A stretch of DNA of 64,000 nt from Platanthera guangdongensis (taxonomy: Eukaryota > Streptophyta > Magnoliopsida > Asparagales > Orchidaceae). The notes beneath the pieces are model-generated. The model saw only the letters and a program-made list of their open reading frames with translations. It was not told where the DNA came from and searched no databases. Within the stretch, counting starts at the first letter, position 1, and the number at the start of each line of letters is the position of its first letter. Position numbers and translations under genes: made by a program. Positions 43,880 through 55,140 of the stretch are shown one piece after another. Where the stretch lies: positions 16,169,059-16,233,058 of the forward strand of contig CM077152.1 of assembly GCA_039583875.1 (NCBI GenBank), written 5' to 3'.

Positions 43880-45504
43880 TAGTACGAACCCAAGGGTGGA
43901 GGGTGCGATCGGCTACCAGAACGAGAACAAGAGAGAGAGAGAGGAGAGGAAGAGGGGGAGAGGGACAGAATTAGGGTTAGAGAGAATAGGAGGGAAAACA
44001 CACATTCATCCAAGATACCAAAAAAGAGTACAAGCGCTACCCCTTATAGCAACGGGGTGCGAACAGCGGCGTGAATAATCCGCCCGAAAATAAAAGGCTG
44101 AAAGGAAATACAATTGCTGAAATAAAAAAAATATAAATGTTGAAATAATGACATGATAACGGCTAGGCCGCGATCTGCTCCGCGGGCTCGATGGGGCCGT
44201 CCGGAATTTTCCCCCGCCGTGTGTAGACTCGCCATGGTGGCTCGACGTCGTGCAGATCCGTAACAATGTCACCGTCTGGGAAATGTGTCTTGTCCTCAAA
44301 GCAGTAGTCGGCGAACTAGCAGCGGAAGTCATCACGGGGTAGCCACGTCGCATCCGAGTCAGGTCGGCCGGTCCAGGCCACGAGGACCTCCTCCGATGTA
44401 CGGTCCCCTGGGGTGCAACATCTTTGATCGAGGATCGAGGCGGGGTAGTAGGGTGCCTCTCCTGCGAGGTCAAGGTCGGTCGGAATGTGATCTGTGGGGG
44501 TGTGCTCGCCCACCACACATCGTAGTTGCGAGACATGGAAGATCGGATGAATGCGGCTCCCGGTTGGAAGGCGAAGGCGGCAACCTCTATGCGGGTGAGG
44601 ACCTCGAAGGGCCCGAAGAAATGAGGTGCCAGTTTTGGACAAGGTCGACGAACCACTGAAAGCTGTCGGTAGGGGTGAAGTTTGATGAAAACCTTCTCTC
44701 CTACTTCGAAGGAGAGGTCCCGGAGTTTCTTGTTGGCGAAGGAAACCATATTTTGTTGGGCCCAACGTAAATAGTGCTTCAAATGATTCCATAATGGTGT
44801 CCCTGTCACGGAGAACGGTGGCCAAACTCTCCACCTGGCGCTCCCCTGGAAGATAGCGGACAATAGACGGAGGAGGGCAGCCGTAAACGGCCTCGAATGG
44901 TGTAGTATCGGTCGACTGGTGGTAGGCGATATTGTAAGAATATTCGGCCCACCCGATCCACTTGGCCCAATTACGAGGCTGCTCCCCCATGAAGCAGCGG
45001 AGGTACGTCTCTAGACATTGATTGAAAACCTCTGACTGGTCGTCTATCTGCGGATGATATGTCATGCTCAAGCGGAGACGGGTGCCCTGTAAGCGGAACA
45101 TCGTGGTCCAAAAAGTACTCAGGAAGAGCGGATCGCGGTCACTCACGATCGATCAAGGAAACCCGTGGAGGCGCACAACCCCCAGGATGAAGCTGTCGGC
45201 GACTGTGGCTGCAGTGTATGGGTGGCGGAGAGGAATGAAATGAGCATACTTCGAGAGCTTGTCCATCGCGACCAGGATGCATTCGTGCCCCTGTGATTGG
45301 GGCAATCGTGTGATGAAATCCATGGCGATGTAATCCGTAATGCGGTCGGGGATCGGGAGGCGCTGAAGTAGGCCACCCAGAAACATGACCTTGTACTCGG
45401 CCCTCAGGCAGGTGAGGCAGGCGGACACAAAGGCCTTGACCTGTCAAAACATGTGAGGCCAATAGAGTGAGGTGGCCAACCGTCGGCACGTCCGGTAAGC
45501 ATAA
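43880..45504 (-). mobile_element. Gypsy-B: chromovirus integrase and 3' LTR
   Basis: Minus-strand pol fragment ending in an LTR that starts TGTTACGGATCTGC at 44265 and carries CCCCTTATAGC near 44040, like Gypsy-A. Only the 3' part from the integrase zinc finger onward is present. At about 45505 it is joined to the Tat-1 element. The LTR end near 43880 is approximate. Confidence 0.75.
44266..45504 (-). pseudogene. Gypsy-B integrase and chromodomain
   Basis: Reads RRLATSLYWPHMF-stop-QVKAFVSACLTCLRAEYK (zinc finger), MDFITRLPQSQGHECILVAMDKLSKYAHF, then after a stop and frame change SDRDPLFLSTFW, YHPQIDDQSEVFNQCLETYLRC, AEYSYNIAYHQSTDTTPFEAVYG. After a further shift it reads WAQQNMVSFANKKLRDLSFEVGEKVFIKLHPYRQ and GSRIHPIFHVSQLR, and finally the chromodomain-like SEEVLVAWTGRPDSDATWLP. 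At least two frame breaks; inactive. Confidence 0.85.
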
Positions 45505-46274
45505 AGTTGGTATCTTGAACACCTCTTCGTGAATTGATCTGCATCCTTTTGGATGGTCGGCCAGAAGTACCCTTGCATCATCACCCTTCTTTCTAAGGTC
45601 CTCCCACCTGAGTGGCTCCCACACTCTCCTGAATGAATCGCGTCCAATACCCGAGGGACCTCTACTTCGGAGACGCATCGTGCCAAAGGACCTAACAAGG
45701 TCTTTCGATAGATACTTCCTTCGTGAAGTAGGTAATAGGTCGTCTTGTACTTGAACCGCCTCTTGTCTTGAACCTTCAGGAGGAACTCCCCTATAGTTAA
45801 GAATTCCACAAACGGATCCATCCACGATGAGTGATGGTCGATCTCCATGAGTTCCCCCTCCTCAATGGAGGGGTGGAATAATTCGGCGGTCACTCCTCTC
45901 GCCGGGTGGCCGTACTTGGCCAGACGATCCGCGGTCGCATTTTCTTCCCTCGACACATGCTGCATGGTGAATGACCGGAAGGCGCCCACCAATTCCTTCA
46001 CCTTCAATAAATATCAAAGCAGGACCGGTTCCCGAACCTCGAACTCTCCCCGGATTTGCGAGGCCATCACCATGGAGTCGTAATATGCCCTGAGATCATG
46101 AATTCCCGATTCCTGAGCAAGTCGGAGGCCGGCGATCAAAGCTTCATATTCCGCCGGGTTGTTTGTGACCGGGAAGCGAATGTCCACTGCCTTCTCGATC
46201 TTGGCTCCTTGGGGGCTCGTCAAGATTACCCTGCCCCCAAACGAGTATTTTCTAGATGTCCCACCCACAAACAT
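45505..46274 (-). pseudogene. Tat-1 second RNase H and integrase zinc finger
   Basis: 46274-46014: FVGGTSRKYSFGGRVILTSP, NNPAEYEALIAGLRLAQESG, the archaeal-type RNase H of Tat elements. After a stop at 46014-46016 it reads VKELVGAFRSFTMQHVSREEN and TADRLAKYG, a linker, then VPRVLDAIHSGECGSHSGGRTLERRV and YFWPTIQKDADQFTKRCSRYQ, the H2C2 finger with its last Cys changed to Tyr. The frame then runs into Gypsy-B. Confidence 0.85.
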
Positions 46275-46338
46275 CTCTCAAGCCTTCCACCCTTGCGGCT
46301 CCGCCTCTTCCGCCTTCGTCGTGTAGTCGGCCAAAAAG

Positions 46339-48051
46339 TCAGCCCGTCCGGGGAACGAAGGAAAGATCGAACTCGTTGAGTTCCACCAACCACTTGGCAA
46401 GCCGCCCCGAGTGCTCGACCCCGTCCAGGAAGCTTCGAAGCGGGTGGTCTATGACCACCTTGATTGAATGAGCATGGAAGTAGGGTCTAAGCCTTCGGGC
46501 CGAGATGACGAGAGCAAAGGCCAACTTTTCCAGGATGGGGTAGCGCAGTTCGGCGTTCCGAAGGACCCGACTCATATAGTACACGGGAAGTTGCTTCTTC
46601 CCCTTCTCCTGAACTAGGACCGAGCTCACCGCCTCAGCTCCAACCCCCAAGTAGAGGTAAAGGTCCTCACCTTCCCTGGGTCCCTGTAGAATTGGGGCTT
46701 GCGTGAGTTGTTGCTTCAACTTCTGTAATGCTTCTTCACAATCGGTCGACCACTCAAAACCTTTGTCATCAATGTGTCGGCGCAACGCTCGAAAGAAAGG
46801 GGAGCATTTCTCGCCAACCCTTGAGAAGAACCTGCTCAAACCTACAAGCCGACCTGTTAAGCGTTGAGCTTCCTTCACATTCCTCAGGGCCTCCATCTCC
46901 ATGACCACTTTTACCTTATCCGGGTTTGGCTCCACCTCCTCCGGGGTCAGGAGGTGCCCCGAGAATTTCCCCTCCCTCGCCCCGAAGACGCATTTGGCTG
47001 GGTTGAGCCTCATCTTGTATTTTCGGATCGCGGTGAAGGTCTCCACCAAGTCTCTAAGGTGGTCTTCAACACTCTTACTGTTCACCAAAAGATTGTCCGC
47101 ATACACCTCAAGATTGTCCACATACGAAAATACATCTTGTATTTTCATATGATTTAACACCCTGTCCATCATACGTTGGTAAGTTGCCCATGCGTTTTTA
47201 AGCCCGAACGACATCATTTTATAACAGCAACATCCATCGTTCGTGATAAACGAAACGTGTTTTACGTCGGGTGGATGCATGCGGATTTGATGATAACCAA
47301 AAAAAACATCCAAAAAACTCATAACAGGAAATCCGACAGCCGAATCGACGAGCGCGTCGATTCTAAGCAGGGGGTAGCAATCTTTAGTGCAGTGTTTATC
47401 AAGCAAAAAGAAATCAATACACATCCTCCACTTTCCCCCTCCCTTCTTCACCACCACAACATTCGAAACTCAACCTGGATACTGGATCTCTTCGACAAAC
47501 CCCGCATCCAATAACTTTTGCACCTCCGCTCGGATGGGCTCGGCCAGGACCGTGGCCATATTTCTCTTCTTTTGGCGAATGGGGCGGGTCCCCTGATCTA
47601 AATTGAGGTAGTTGCAGGCGACGTCTGCATCGACTCCTGACTTGTCCTCAACACTCCAAGAGAAGATGTCCGCATTCTCTTGGATGCATGTCAGGATCCT
47701 TTCCTTGTCTTCCTCAGTCAGCTCGCCACTGACTTTCACCTTCCCGGACCTCCCGCCCTCAACTTCGATCTCCTTCTCCTCGACCTCCTCCACAGCCTCC
47801 AGCCTTGCGATCTCCACCATCACCTTCTCGACTCTCTCCGCTTCCTTCTCCCAGCTGATTGTGTTCACGACGCTGAGGTAGCATTCCCTCGTCACCTTCG
47901 GATCGCTCCTGATCCGGATCTGCAACCCTCTGATGTTGTACTTTAGGCATTGGTGGAACGAGTAGGGCACGCACTGGAACGCGTTGATGAGGGGTCTTCT
48001 GAAGATGACGTTGTAGCTACTTGGTGCGTCCACGATCACAATGCAGCACAC
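46339..48051 (-). pseudogene. Tat-1 reverse transcriptase and RNase H
   Basis: 48051-47470 reads FVIVDAPSS-like VIVDAPSSYNVIFRRPLINAF, then ADVACNYLNLDQGTRPI and KLLDAGFVEEIQYPG-stop. 47457-46339 continues VVKKGGGKWRMCIDF, SFLDVFFGYHQIRM, MMSFGLKNAWATYQRMMD. The catalytic box reads YADN, with a duplicated upstream YVDN, instead of YVDD. RNase H follows: GFEWSTDCEEALQKLKQ, LYLYLGVGAEAVSSVLV, ISARRLRPYFHAHSIKVVIDHPL. Confidence 0.88.
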
Positions 48052-49566
48052 CTTCGTTGTGCCCCCTAGGTGACGAGGAGCTCTGCCCTTCCTTCGACCT
48101 CCTTCCTCTCTCCTGTAAAATTGAAAAGTGGGCCATCAGTAGAAGTAATCTTCTTCTCTTCCACCTTCAGACGGAGCTCCCGTTATTGACAAGGATACAG
48201 GAGACGGTAAAGTTTTCCACCGCTGCTTGAATCATCAGGGCATCGTGGAAGAAATTTTTATTTTCGAACATATCATCTGCAGAGAATGTAATCTCCCGGT
48301 CGTAGGCGGGGCCTGGGAGGTGGATGCGACGCTCCGCCGGTAGACTGCATGCAGGCTCCCTTTCCGGGTTACTTTTATTACCGCCCCCTGTGGATCGCCC
48401 CAATCCCTCCACGGGCTCCCTGGTCGATTCGATTCACGCACCCCCTCTGGGCCCTTCCTCCTATCCCCTCATTCCTTTCTACTTCTCCTGTCGCTGGCTC
48501 TCGTCGCCCCTCCCGGGCTCCTTCCTCTAATCCCCTTCTTAACTCCAGAAACTCTGGGCAGATCGCGATGGCGTGGCCCTCGGACTGATGGAAGTCGCAA
48601 TAGAGGACCACCCTCCGATCCTCCCCCTCCTCTGTTGCTGATGTCTTCCTCTTCCTCGTCCTCGCCCTCTTTCGACCGCGTAGGCCTCCTGTCGGGGCGC
48701 TTGGTCATGCCCCCATTTTCCTCGACGCCTTTCAGGTGAGTATCGTCGTCCCCTTCTCTCAGGCGAGAACCTTCTCCCCAACCGCCCGTGGTGCCCTCCC
48801 CCGGCCATCCTCCGTGGTGGCCCAGCGGGAGGCCATTGGAATCTTCTTTCCAGGTCCCTTCGCTCTCCATCCTCCCGCATCCTTCGCTCTTCTCGCTTCC
48901 TCAGCTCTTCCTTTTTCTTAGTTGCTCTCCCTCCTACCGCCATGTCTACCTCTTCTCCCGTCAACTTCACCAGTTTGGTCACAAACCCTTTACTTGAAGA
49001 ATCTCCTTCGATGTACCGCGTCGCCCGATCGATTAAGTCCTCAAATGACACCGGGGGAATCCGTTTGAGCTCCATCTTGAACAGCCCGACTTGCAAGCCC
49101 AAGGTGAAGGCAATCATCAGAGTGTGTCCGAGCACCACCTGGACATGGAAGATTTCTTCTTGAAAACGGTCCACGAAGACCCCAACGGCTCCTACGGTCC
49201 TTTCTTAATGAGAAAGATCGACTCTGCCTCATTCCTCTTCTTTAACGTAGAGAAACGGAGGAGGAAACCCTGGCTGAGTTCCTCGAAACTATAGATTGAT
49301 CCTGTCGGCAGCTGATTAAACCAATCCATCGCTTTTCCTTTGAAGGTGATGACGAACAGTCGACACTTGAAAGGGTCGGACATCGGCCAAATCGATACCA
49401 TGTCTTCGAACCATTGTAGGGGTTGCAGGGGGTCATCTCTTTCGGCGTAAAAATTCATGGGTGGCTCCACAAACCCGGCCGGAACCGGCGTTGTCAGCAC
49501 CAACTCGCAAAATGGACTCGATGGTGCGAGTTGGTGACCTGGGCAAGCTCGCCCATTCTCCTCCAC
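48052..49566 (-). pseudogene. Tat-1 gag and protease
   Basis: Gag: SPFCELVLTTPVPAGFVEPP, LQWFEDMVSIWPMSDPFKCRL, MDWFNQLPTGSIYSFEELSQ (49192-49566), then after a shift MDRFQEEIFHVQVVLGHTLM and an Arg-rich tail (48539-49174). Zinc-binding YCDFHQSEGHAIAICPEF at about 48560-48605. The protease site reads CILVNNGSS (about 48170): Asn replaces the catalytic Asp seen in copy 2 and in the 61-kb gag-protease (ILVDNGSS). Several shifts. Confidence 0.85.
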
Positions 49567-49628
49567 CGCGCCGCGAGTCGTCGGGGGCTCTCAAAGAGGA
49601 CCCTCGGCCTCATTATCGGATCGCCACT

Positions 49629-49858
49629 ATCAAAGCAGAGCTGAAGCCATTCTATTAGTCTCTATATTTATATAGCTGGCTTCTGGTTTAAATTTGATGA
49701 ACTGTATAAAGACACCATATTAAATCGGACGGCCCATATTTTAATTTTATATTTGAAATGGCCATTTCAACGTCCTACAAAATTAACTTATAAATTCCAC
49801 ACAAATTTATAAAAATTCCTCTCTTTCTAGCTATCTTCCCCCCAACACCATAACTCCC
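49629..49858 (+). promoter_or_regulatory. Likely promoter and 5' UTR of the small gene at 49859
   Basis: AT-rich, with TATATTTATATAG at 49664-49676 and TATAAA at 49705-49710, followed by a CT-rich leader (CCTCTCTTTCTAGC) before the ATG. It starts exactly where Tat-1 stops. Confidence 0.45.
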
Positions 49859-50275
49859 ATGGATTACAGCCCCAAGCTGCAGAGGCAAAGCTCCTGCGCC
49901 TCGCTCCCCCTCGATATGGCCGACTGGTTCTCGGTTGCGGGTCGCCGGACAACCACCGGATTCAGCCGGCGATTCTCCAACGACCGATCATACGACAAGC
50001 TCGAGTCATCCATCAGCTATGCACCGTCGGAGACACGGCCATTCGCCTTGCAGAGGCTTAGGTTGAGGAGGCTGTGGAGGAGAGCTTTGAGCAGAAAGAA
50101 GAGGATTTTAGAGTCTTCAGCGCCCACCAATGCGGCGGTGACTGCACCCTACGATTTCAACACCTACGCACAAAATTTTGACGATGGGTGGGCCCGGGTG
50201 GAGCCGGAGAACCTGTCACGGTCGTTCTCCTCCCGGTTTGTCGTCTCCTCCGGCGTGACGGGGAGGATTGGATGA
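49859..50275 (+). CDS. Small uncharacterised plant protein (138 residues)
   Basis: Single exon, ATG start, TGA stop. It begins MDYSPKLQRQSSCASLPLDM, has FSRRFSNDRSYDKLESSISY and a basic middle (LRLRRLWRRALSRKKRI), and ends near YDFNTYAQNFDDGW, followed by SRSFSSRFV. The phrase YDxxxYAxNFDxG is found in a family of short plant proteins of unknown function, which supports a real gene. No signal peptide or membrane segment. It sits between two truncated Tat copies and antisense to the large Ole e 1-gene intron. It could be an intact gene or a displaced copy. Confidence 0.75.
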   Translation: MDYSPKLQRQSSCASLPLDMADWFSVAGRRTTTGFSRRFSNDRSYDKLESSISYAPSETRPFALQRLRLRRLWRRALSRKKRILESSAPTNAAVTAPYDFNTYAQNFDDGWARVEPENLSRSFSSRFVVSSGVTGRIG

Positions 50276-50439
50276 GCTGGGCTTGTTTCTTTCTTTTGGC
50301 ATGGTTCAATATATACCACTGTTCTTTTGGCGATTGTTAACCGCAATCATAATTGCCTAGCCGTACCTTAAAATCTCCTAATTTTTCGCGCTGTTTCGAA
50401 ATACGTCTTGTACATGCAATTGGATTGTGGCTACACGTA
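50276..50439. other. 3' flank of the small gene up to Tat-2
   Basis: About 160 bp, probably 3' UTR. It ends where the Tat-2 RNase H sequence begins at CTCGACACATGCTGC. Confidence 0.5.
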
Positions 50440-51089
50440 CTCCTCGACACATGCTGCATGGTGAATGACCGGAAGGCGCCCACCAATTCCTTCACCTTCA
50501 ATAAATATCGAAGCAGGATCGGTTCCCGAACCTCGAACTCTCCCCGGATTTGCAAGGTCATCACCATGGAGTCGTAATATGCCCTGAGATCATGAATTCC
50601 CAATTCCTGAGCAAGGCGGAGGCCGGCGATCAAAGCCTCATATTCCGCCGGGTTGTTTGTGACCGGGAAGCGAAAGTCCACTGCCTTCTCGATCTTGGCT
50701 CCTTGGGGGCTCGTCAAGATTACCCTGCCCCCAAACGAGTATTTTCTAGATGCCCCACCCACAAACATCTCTCAAGCCTTCCACCCTTGCGGCTCCGCCT
50801 CTTCCGCCTCCGTCGTGTAGTCGGCCAAAAAGTCAGCCACCACTTGGGCCTTTAAAGGCGTCCGGGGGACAAAGGAAAGATCGAACTCGTTGAGTTCCAC
50901 CGACCACTTGGCAAGCCGCCCCGAGTGCTCGACCCCGTCCAGGATGCCTCGAAGCGGGTGGTCTATGACCACCTTGATTGAATGAGCATGGAAGTAGGGT
51001 CTAAGCCTTCGGGCCGAGATGACGAGGGCAAAGACCAACTTTTCCAGGATGGGGTAGCGCAGTTCGGCGTTCCGAAGGACCCGACACAT
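50440..51089 (-). pseudogene. Tat-2 RNase H end and second RNase H
   Basis: 51089-50772: ISARRLRPYFHAHSIKVVIDHPL, ELNEFDLSFVPRTPLKAQVV and ADFLADYTTEAEE. 50768-50440: FVGGASRKYSFGGRVI, NNPAEYEALIAGLRLAQELG, VKELVGAFRSFTMQHVSR, then the break. Copy 1 lacks the KAQVVADFL stretch. Confidence 0.85.
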
Positions 51090-51221
51090 ATATTACACGG
51101 GAAGCTACTTCTTCCCCTCCTCCTGAACTAGGACCGAGCTCACCGCCTCAGCTCCAACCCCCAAGTAGAGGTAAAGGTCCTCCCCTTCCCTGGGTCCCTG
51201 TAGAATTGGGGCTTGCGTGAA

Positions 51222-52653
51222 TTATTGTTTCAACTTCTGTAATGCTTCTTCACAATCGGCCGACCACTCAAAACCTTTATCATCAATGTGTCGGCGCAAC
51301 GCTCGAAAGAAAAGGGAGCATTTCTCGCCAACCCTTGAGAGGAACCTGCTCAAACCTACAAGACGACCTGTTAAGCGTTGAACTTCCTTCATATTCCTCG
51401 GGTCCTCCATCTTCATGATCACTTTTACCTTATCCGAGTTTGGCTCCACCTCCGGGGTCAGGAGGTGCCCAGAGAATTTTCCCTCCCTCGCCCCGAAGAT
51501 GCATTTGGCTGAGTTGAGCCTCATCTTGTATTTTCGGAGCGCGGTGAAGGTCTCCACCAAGTCTCTAAGGTGGCCTTCCACACTCTTACTTTTCACCAAA
51601 AGATTGTCCACATACACCTCAAGATTTCGCCAATTTTGTTATTTGAACACCCTGTCCATCATACGTTGGTAAGTCGCCCTTGCGTTTTTAAGCCCGAACG
51701 ACATCATTTTATAACAGTAACATCCATCGTTTGTGATAAACGAAACGTGTTTTACGTCGGGTGGATGCATGCGGATTTGATGATAACCAAAAAAACATCC
51801 AAAAAACTCATAACAGAAAATCCGACGGCCGAATCTACGAGCGCGTCAATTATAGGCAGGGGTAGCAATCTTTAGTGCAGTGTTTATTAAGCAAAAAGAA
51901 ATCAATACACATCGTCCACTTTCCCCCTCCCTTCTTCACCATCACAACATTCGAGACTCAGCCTGGATACTGGATCTCTTCGACAAACCCCGCATCCAAT
52001 AACTTTTACACCTCCGCTCGGATGGGCTCGGCCAGGACCGTGGCCATCTTTCTCTTCTTTTGGTGAATGGGGCGGGTCCCCCGATCTAAATTGAGGTAGT
52101 TGCAGGCGACGTCTGCATCGACTCCTGACATGTCCTCCGCGCTCCAAGCGAAGATGTCTGCATTCTCTTGGATGCATGTCAGGATCCTTTCCTTGTCTTC
52201 CGCCGTCAGCTCGCCACTGACTTTCACCTTTTCGGACCTCCCGCCCTCAGCTTCGATCTCCTTCTCCTCGACCTCCTCCACAGCCTCCAGCCTTGCGATC
52301 TCCACCATCACCTTCGCGACTCTCTTTGCTTCCTTCTCCCAGCTGATTGTGTTCACGACGCTGAGGTAACATTCCCTCGTCACCTTCGGATCGCTCCTGA
52401 TCCGGATCTGCAACCCTCCGATGTTGTACTTTAGGCATTGGTGGAACGAGTAGGGCATGCACTGGAACGCGTTGATGAGGGGTCTGCTGAAGATGGCGTT
52501 GTAGCTACTTGGTGCGTCCACGATCACGATGCGGCACACCTTCGTTGTGCCCCCCAGGGTGACGAGGAGCTCTGCCCTTCCTTCGACCTCCTTCCTCTCT
52601 CCTGCAAAACTGAAAAGTGGGTCATCAGTAGAAGTAATCTTCTTCTCTTCCAC
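51222..52653 (-). pseudogene. Tat-2 reverse transcriptase region
   Basis: 52653-52006 reads RIVIVDAPSSYNAIFSRPLINAF and ADVACNYLNLDRGTRPI. 51850-51640 is decayed by stops. 51617-51222 reads EVYVDNLLVKSKS-type MYVDNLLVKSKSVEGHLRDLVETF, then RLTGRLVGLSRFLSRVGEK. The catalytic box is YVDN, as in Tat-1, not YVDD. Confidence 0.85.
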
Positions 52654-52655
52654 CG

Positions 52656-54300
52656 TCAGACGGAGCTCCCGTTATCGACAAGGATACAGGAGACCATAAA
52701 GTTTTCCACCGCTGCTTGAATCATCAGGGAATCGTGGAAGAGATTTTTATTTTCGAACATATCATCCGCAGAGAACGTAATCTCCCTGGTCATAGGCGGG
52801 GCCTGGGAGGTGGATGCGACGCTCCGCCGGTAGACTGCGTGCAAGCTCCCTTTCCGGGTTACTTTTATTACCGCCCCCATGTGGATCGCCTCAATCCCTC
52901 CACGGGCTCCCTGGTCGATTCGATTCTCGCACCCCCTCTGGGCCCTTCCTCCTATCCCCTCATTCCTTTCTACTTCTCATGCCGCTGGCACTTGTCGCCC
53001 CTCTCGGTCTCCTTCCTCTAATCCCCTTCTTAACTCCAGAAATTCTGGACAAGTCATGGTGGCATGGACATCGGACTGATGGAAGTCGCAATAGAGGACC
53101 ACCCTCCGATCCTCCCCCCTCCTCTGTTGTTGATGTCTTCCTCCTCTTCCTTGTCCTCGCCCTCTTTCGACCGCGTAGGCCTCCTGTCGGGGCGCTTGGT
53201 CATGCCCCCATTTTCCTTGACGCCTTTCAGGTGAGTATCGTCGTCCCCTTCTCTCAGGCGAGAACCTTCTCCCCAACCGCCCGTGGTGCCCTCCCCTGGC
53301 CATCCTCCGTGGTGGCCCGGCGGGAGGCCATTGAAATCTTCTTTCCAGGTCCCTTCGCCCTCCATCTTCCCGCATCCTTCGCTCTTCTCGCTTCCTCAGC
53401 TCTTCCTTTTTCTTAGTTGCTCTCCCTCCTACCGCCACGTCTACCTCTTTTCCCGTCAACTTCGCCAGTTCGGTCACAAACCGTTTGCTTGAAGAATCTC
53501 CTTCGATGTACCGCGTCGCCCGATCGATTAAGTCCTCAAATGACACCGGGGGAATCCGTTTGAGCTCCATTTTGAACAGCCCGACTTGCAAGCCCAAGGT
53601 GAAGACAATCATCAGAGTGTGCTGAGCACCACCTGGACATGGAGGATTTCTTCTTGAAAACGGTCCACGAAGACCCCAACGGCTCCTACGGTCCTTTCTT
53701 AATGAGAAAGATCGACTCTGCCTCCTTCCTCTTCTTTGACGTAGAGAAACAGAGGAGGAAACCCTGGCTGAGTTCCTCGAAACTATAGATTGATCCTGCC
53801 GGCAGCTGATTAAACCAATCCATCGCTTTTCCTTTGAAGGCGATGACGAACAATCGACACTTGAAAGGATCGGACATCGGCCGAATCGATACCATGTCTT
53901 TGAACCATTGTAGGTGTTGCAGGGGGTCATCTCTTTCGGCGTAAAAATTCATGGGTGGCTCCACAAACCCGGCAGGAACCGGCGTTGTCAGCACCAACTC
54001 GCAAAATGGACTCGCTGGTGCGAGTTGGTGACCTGGGCAAGCTCGCCCATTCTCCTCCACCGCGCCGCGAGTCGTCGGGGGCTCTCAAAGATGACCCTCG
54101 GCCTCATTATCGGATCGCCACTATCTGGGCACACCTCCTTGCCAGGTCGTTGTACCCGGCTCGTCTCACCCTACAAGAAGTCATCCTGAGCTGGAGTCGC
54201 CGCCTCGACGCGCTATGCAAGCAGCCCTTGCACCATCCTCTCCATGGACTTCATCATCCCTGCGAGCTCGGCAAACTGGCCATGTGTCACGAACTCTACT
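52656..54300 (-). pseudogene. Tat-2 gag and protease
   Basis: Gag N-terminal part FAELAGMMKSMERMVQGLL-stop (about 54210-54280), SPFCELVLTTPVPAGFVEPP and IRPMSDPFKCRLFVIAFKG (54060-53686), an Arg-rich tail, zinc-binding YCDFHQSDVHATMTCPEF (about 53060), and protease CILVDNGSS near 52665 with the Asp kept. Frame breaks between blocks. Confidence 0.85.
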
Positions 54301-54411
54301 GAAGGATGTGAGTTCCCCAGGTCATCTCCTTACTCTCCCTGTCCTACCATGGCTCCGTCGGACAAGTATTTTCTTCGAAAACTGCCAAATCCAAGCTCAC
54401 CGCACCAAAAA

Positions 54412-55140
54412 TGTTGAAACCCGGATACCGGTTCAATAGAGTTCGGACTGGAGGGACGGTTCAAGTTACTTGGCCCGTCATCGAGTGCTCAAGGTAGGTC
54501 AATTCGAGCCCGGATTCAGCCTTCACTAATTAGAAGTGGTTGCCTACTCACAGACCTGGTGAGCAGCAGCGTGGAGGTCTCACCGCTCACCCGGAAGCAC
54601 GCGTCGCGTCTTCCCCCCCCCCCCCTCCAAAGCTAAAGCTGAGCTCGGCACCTTGGATGACGTGGAGCAAGAACTCTCTGAAATTCAGGAGCTCTGGGAG
54701 GCTGGGTCTGCCTCTACAAGGTTCTTTAAGGGTTTATTTATAGGCAAACCCCAAACCATGGGCAAATCCGTCTTTTATGGCCTGCGGATAGCGGCTTCCG
54801 CTTTTTGATTTTTACTATCGGCACCCCTAATTGGTCTGAGGACAGCGGAATCCCGCTGTTTGAGATGGTTATGGGCAGACAAGGCCGAGATGCGAGTACA
54901 CGGAAGGGCGAGCCGACTCTTCTTTCCGAGGCGAGTCCATGAAGAGAGCGGTGTCGCCTCGCCTGCTTGTCTGATTCACGATCGTTCTTGCGTGAGGGCT
55001 CGCTCAGCGAGCTGGCAACCGTTTGTTGAGTCCGCCTCGCGATCATCAAAGTCGCCTCGCCTAGCCCAATTTCTCCTGATGGGCTCACTCTGCCCTGGTT
55101 GTGCGTGTCTGAACTGGGGTGGCTAAATTGGGGTTGTACA
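54412..55140 (-). repeat. Tat-2 5' LTR
   Basis: Minus strand starts TGTACAACCCC at 55140 and ends TTTCAACA at 54412, 729 bp. TATA box (TATAAATAAACC) at 54734-54743. A C-run lies at about 54615-54627. The next minus-strand bases TTTTTGGTGCGGTGAGC (54411-54395) match those after the 61-kb LTR and are the likely primer region. Confidence 0.85.

Larger units (their letters stand above)
45505..49628 (-). mobile_element. Tat-1: Ty3/Gypsy Tat-type element, truncated at both ends
   Basis: Minus strand, order gag, protease, RT, RNase H, second (archaeal-type) RNase H, integrase zinc finger. The second RNase H is diagnostic of the Tat group. The 5' side stops abruptly in gag at GCCACTATC (49628), where copy 2 continues. 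The 3' side fuses to Gypsy-B. About 96% alike to Tat-2. Confidence 0.9.
50440..55140 (-). mobile_element. Tat-2: Ty3/Gypsy Tat-type element with 5' LTR, 3' truncated
   Basis: Minus strand: LTR 54412-55140, primer region, gag, protease, RT, RNase H and part of the second RNase H. It ends abruptly near 50440; integrase and 3' LTR are missing. Closely similar to Tat-1. No intact long frame. Confidence 0.9.

Noticed and set aside
24830..45504. Gypsy-A (gag-protease) and Gypsy-B (integrase-LTR) as two halves of one split element
   Set aside because: Both are on the minus strand, but the integrase half lies at the higher coordinate. For one minus-strand element gag should be higher, so they are separate copies of related elements.
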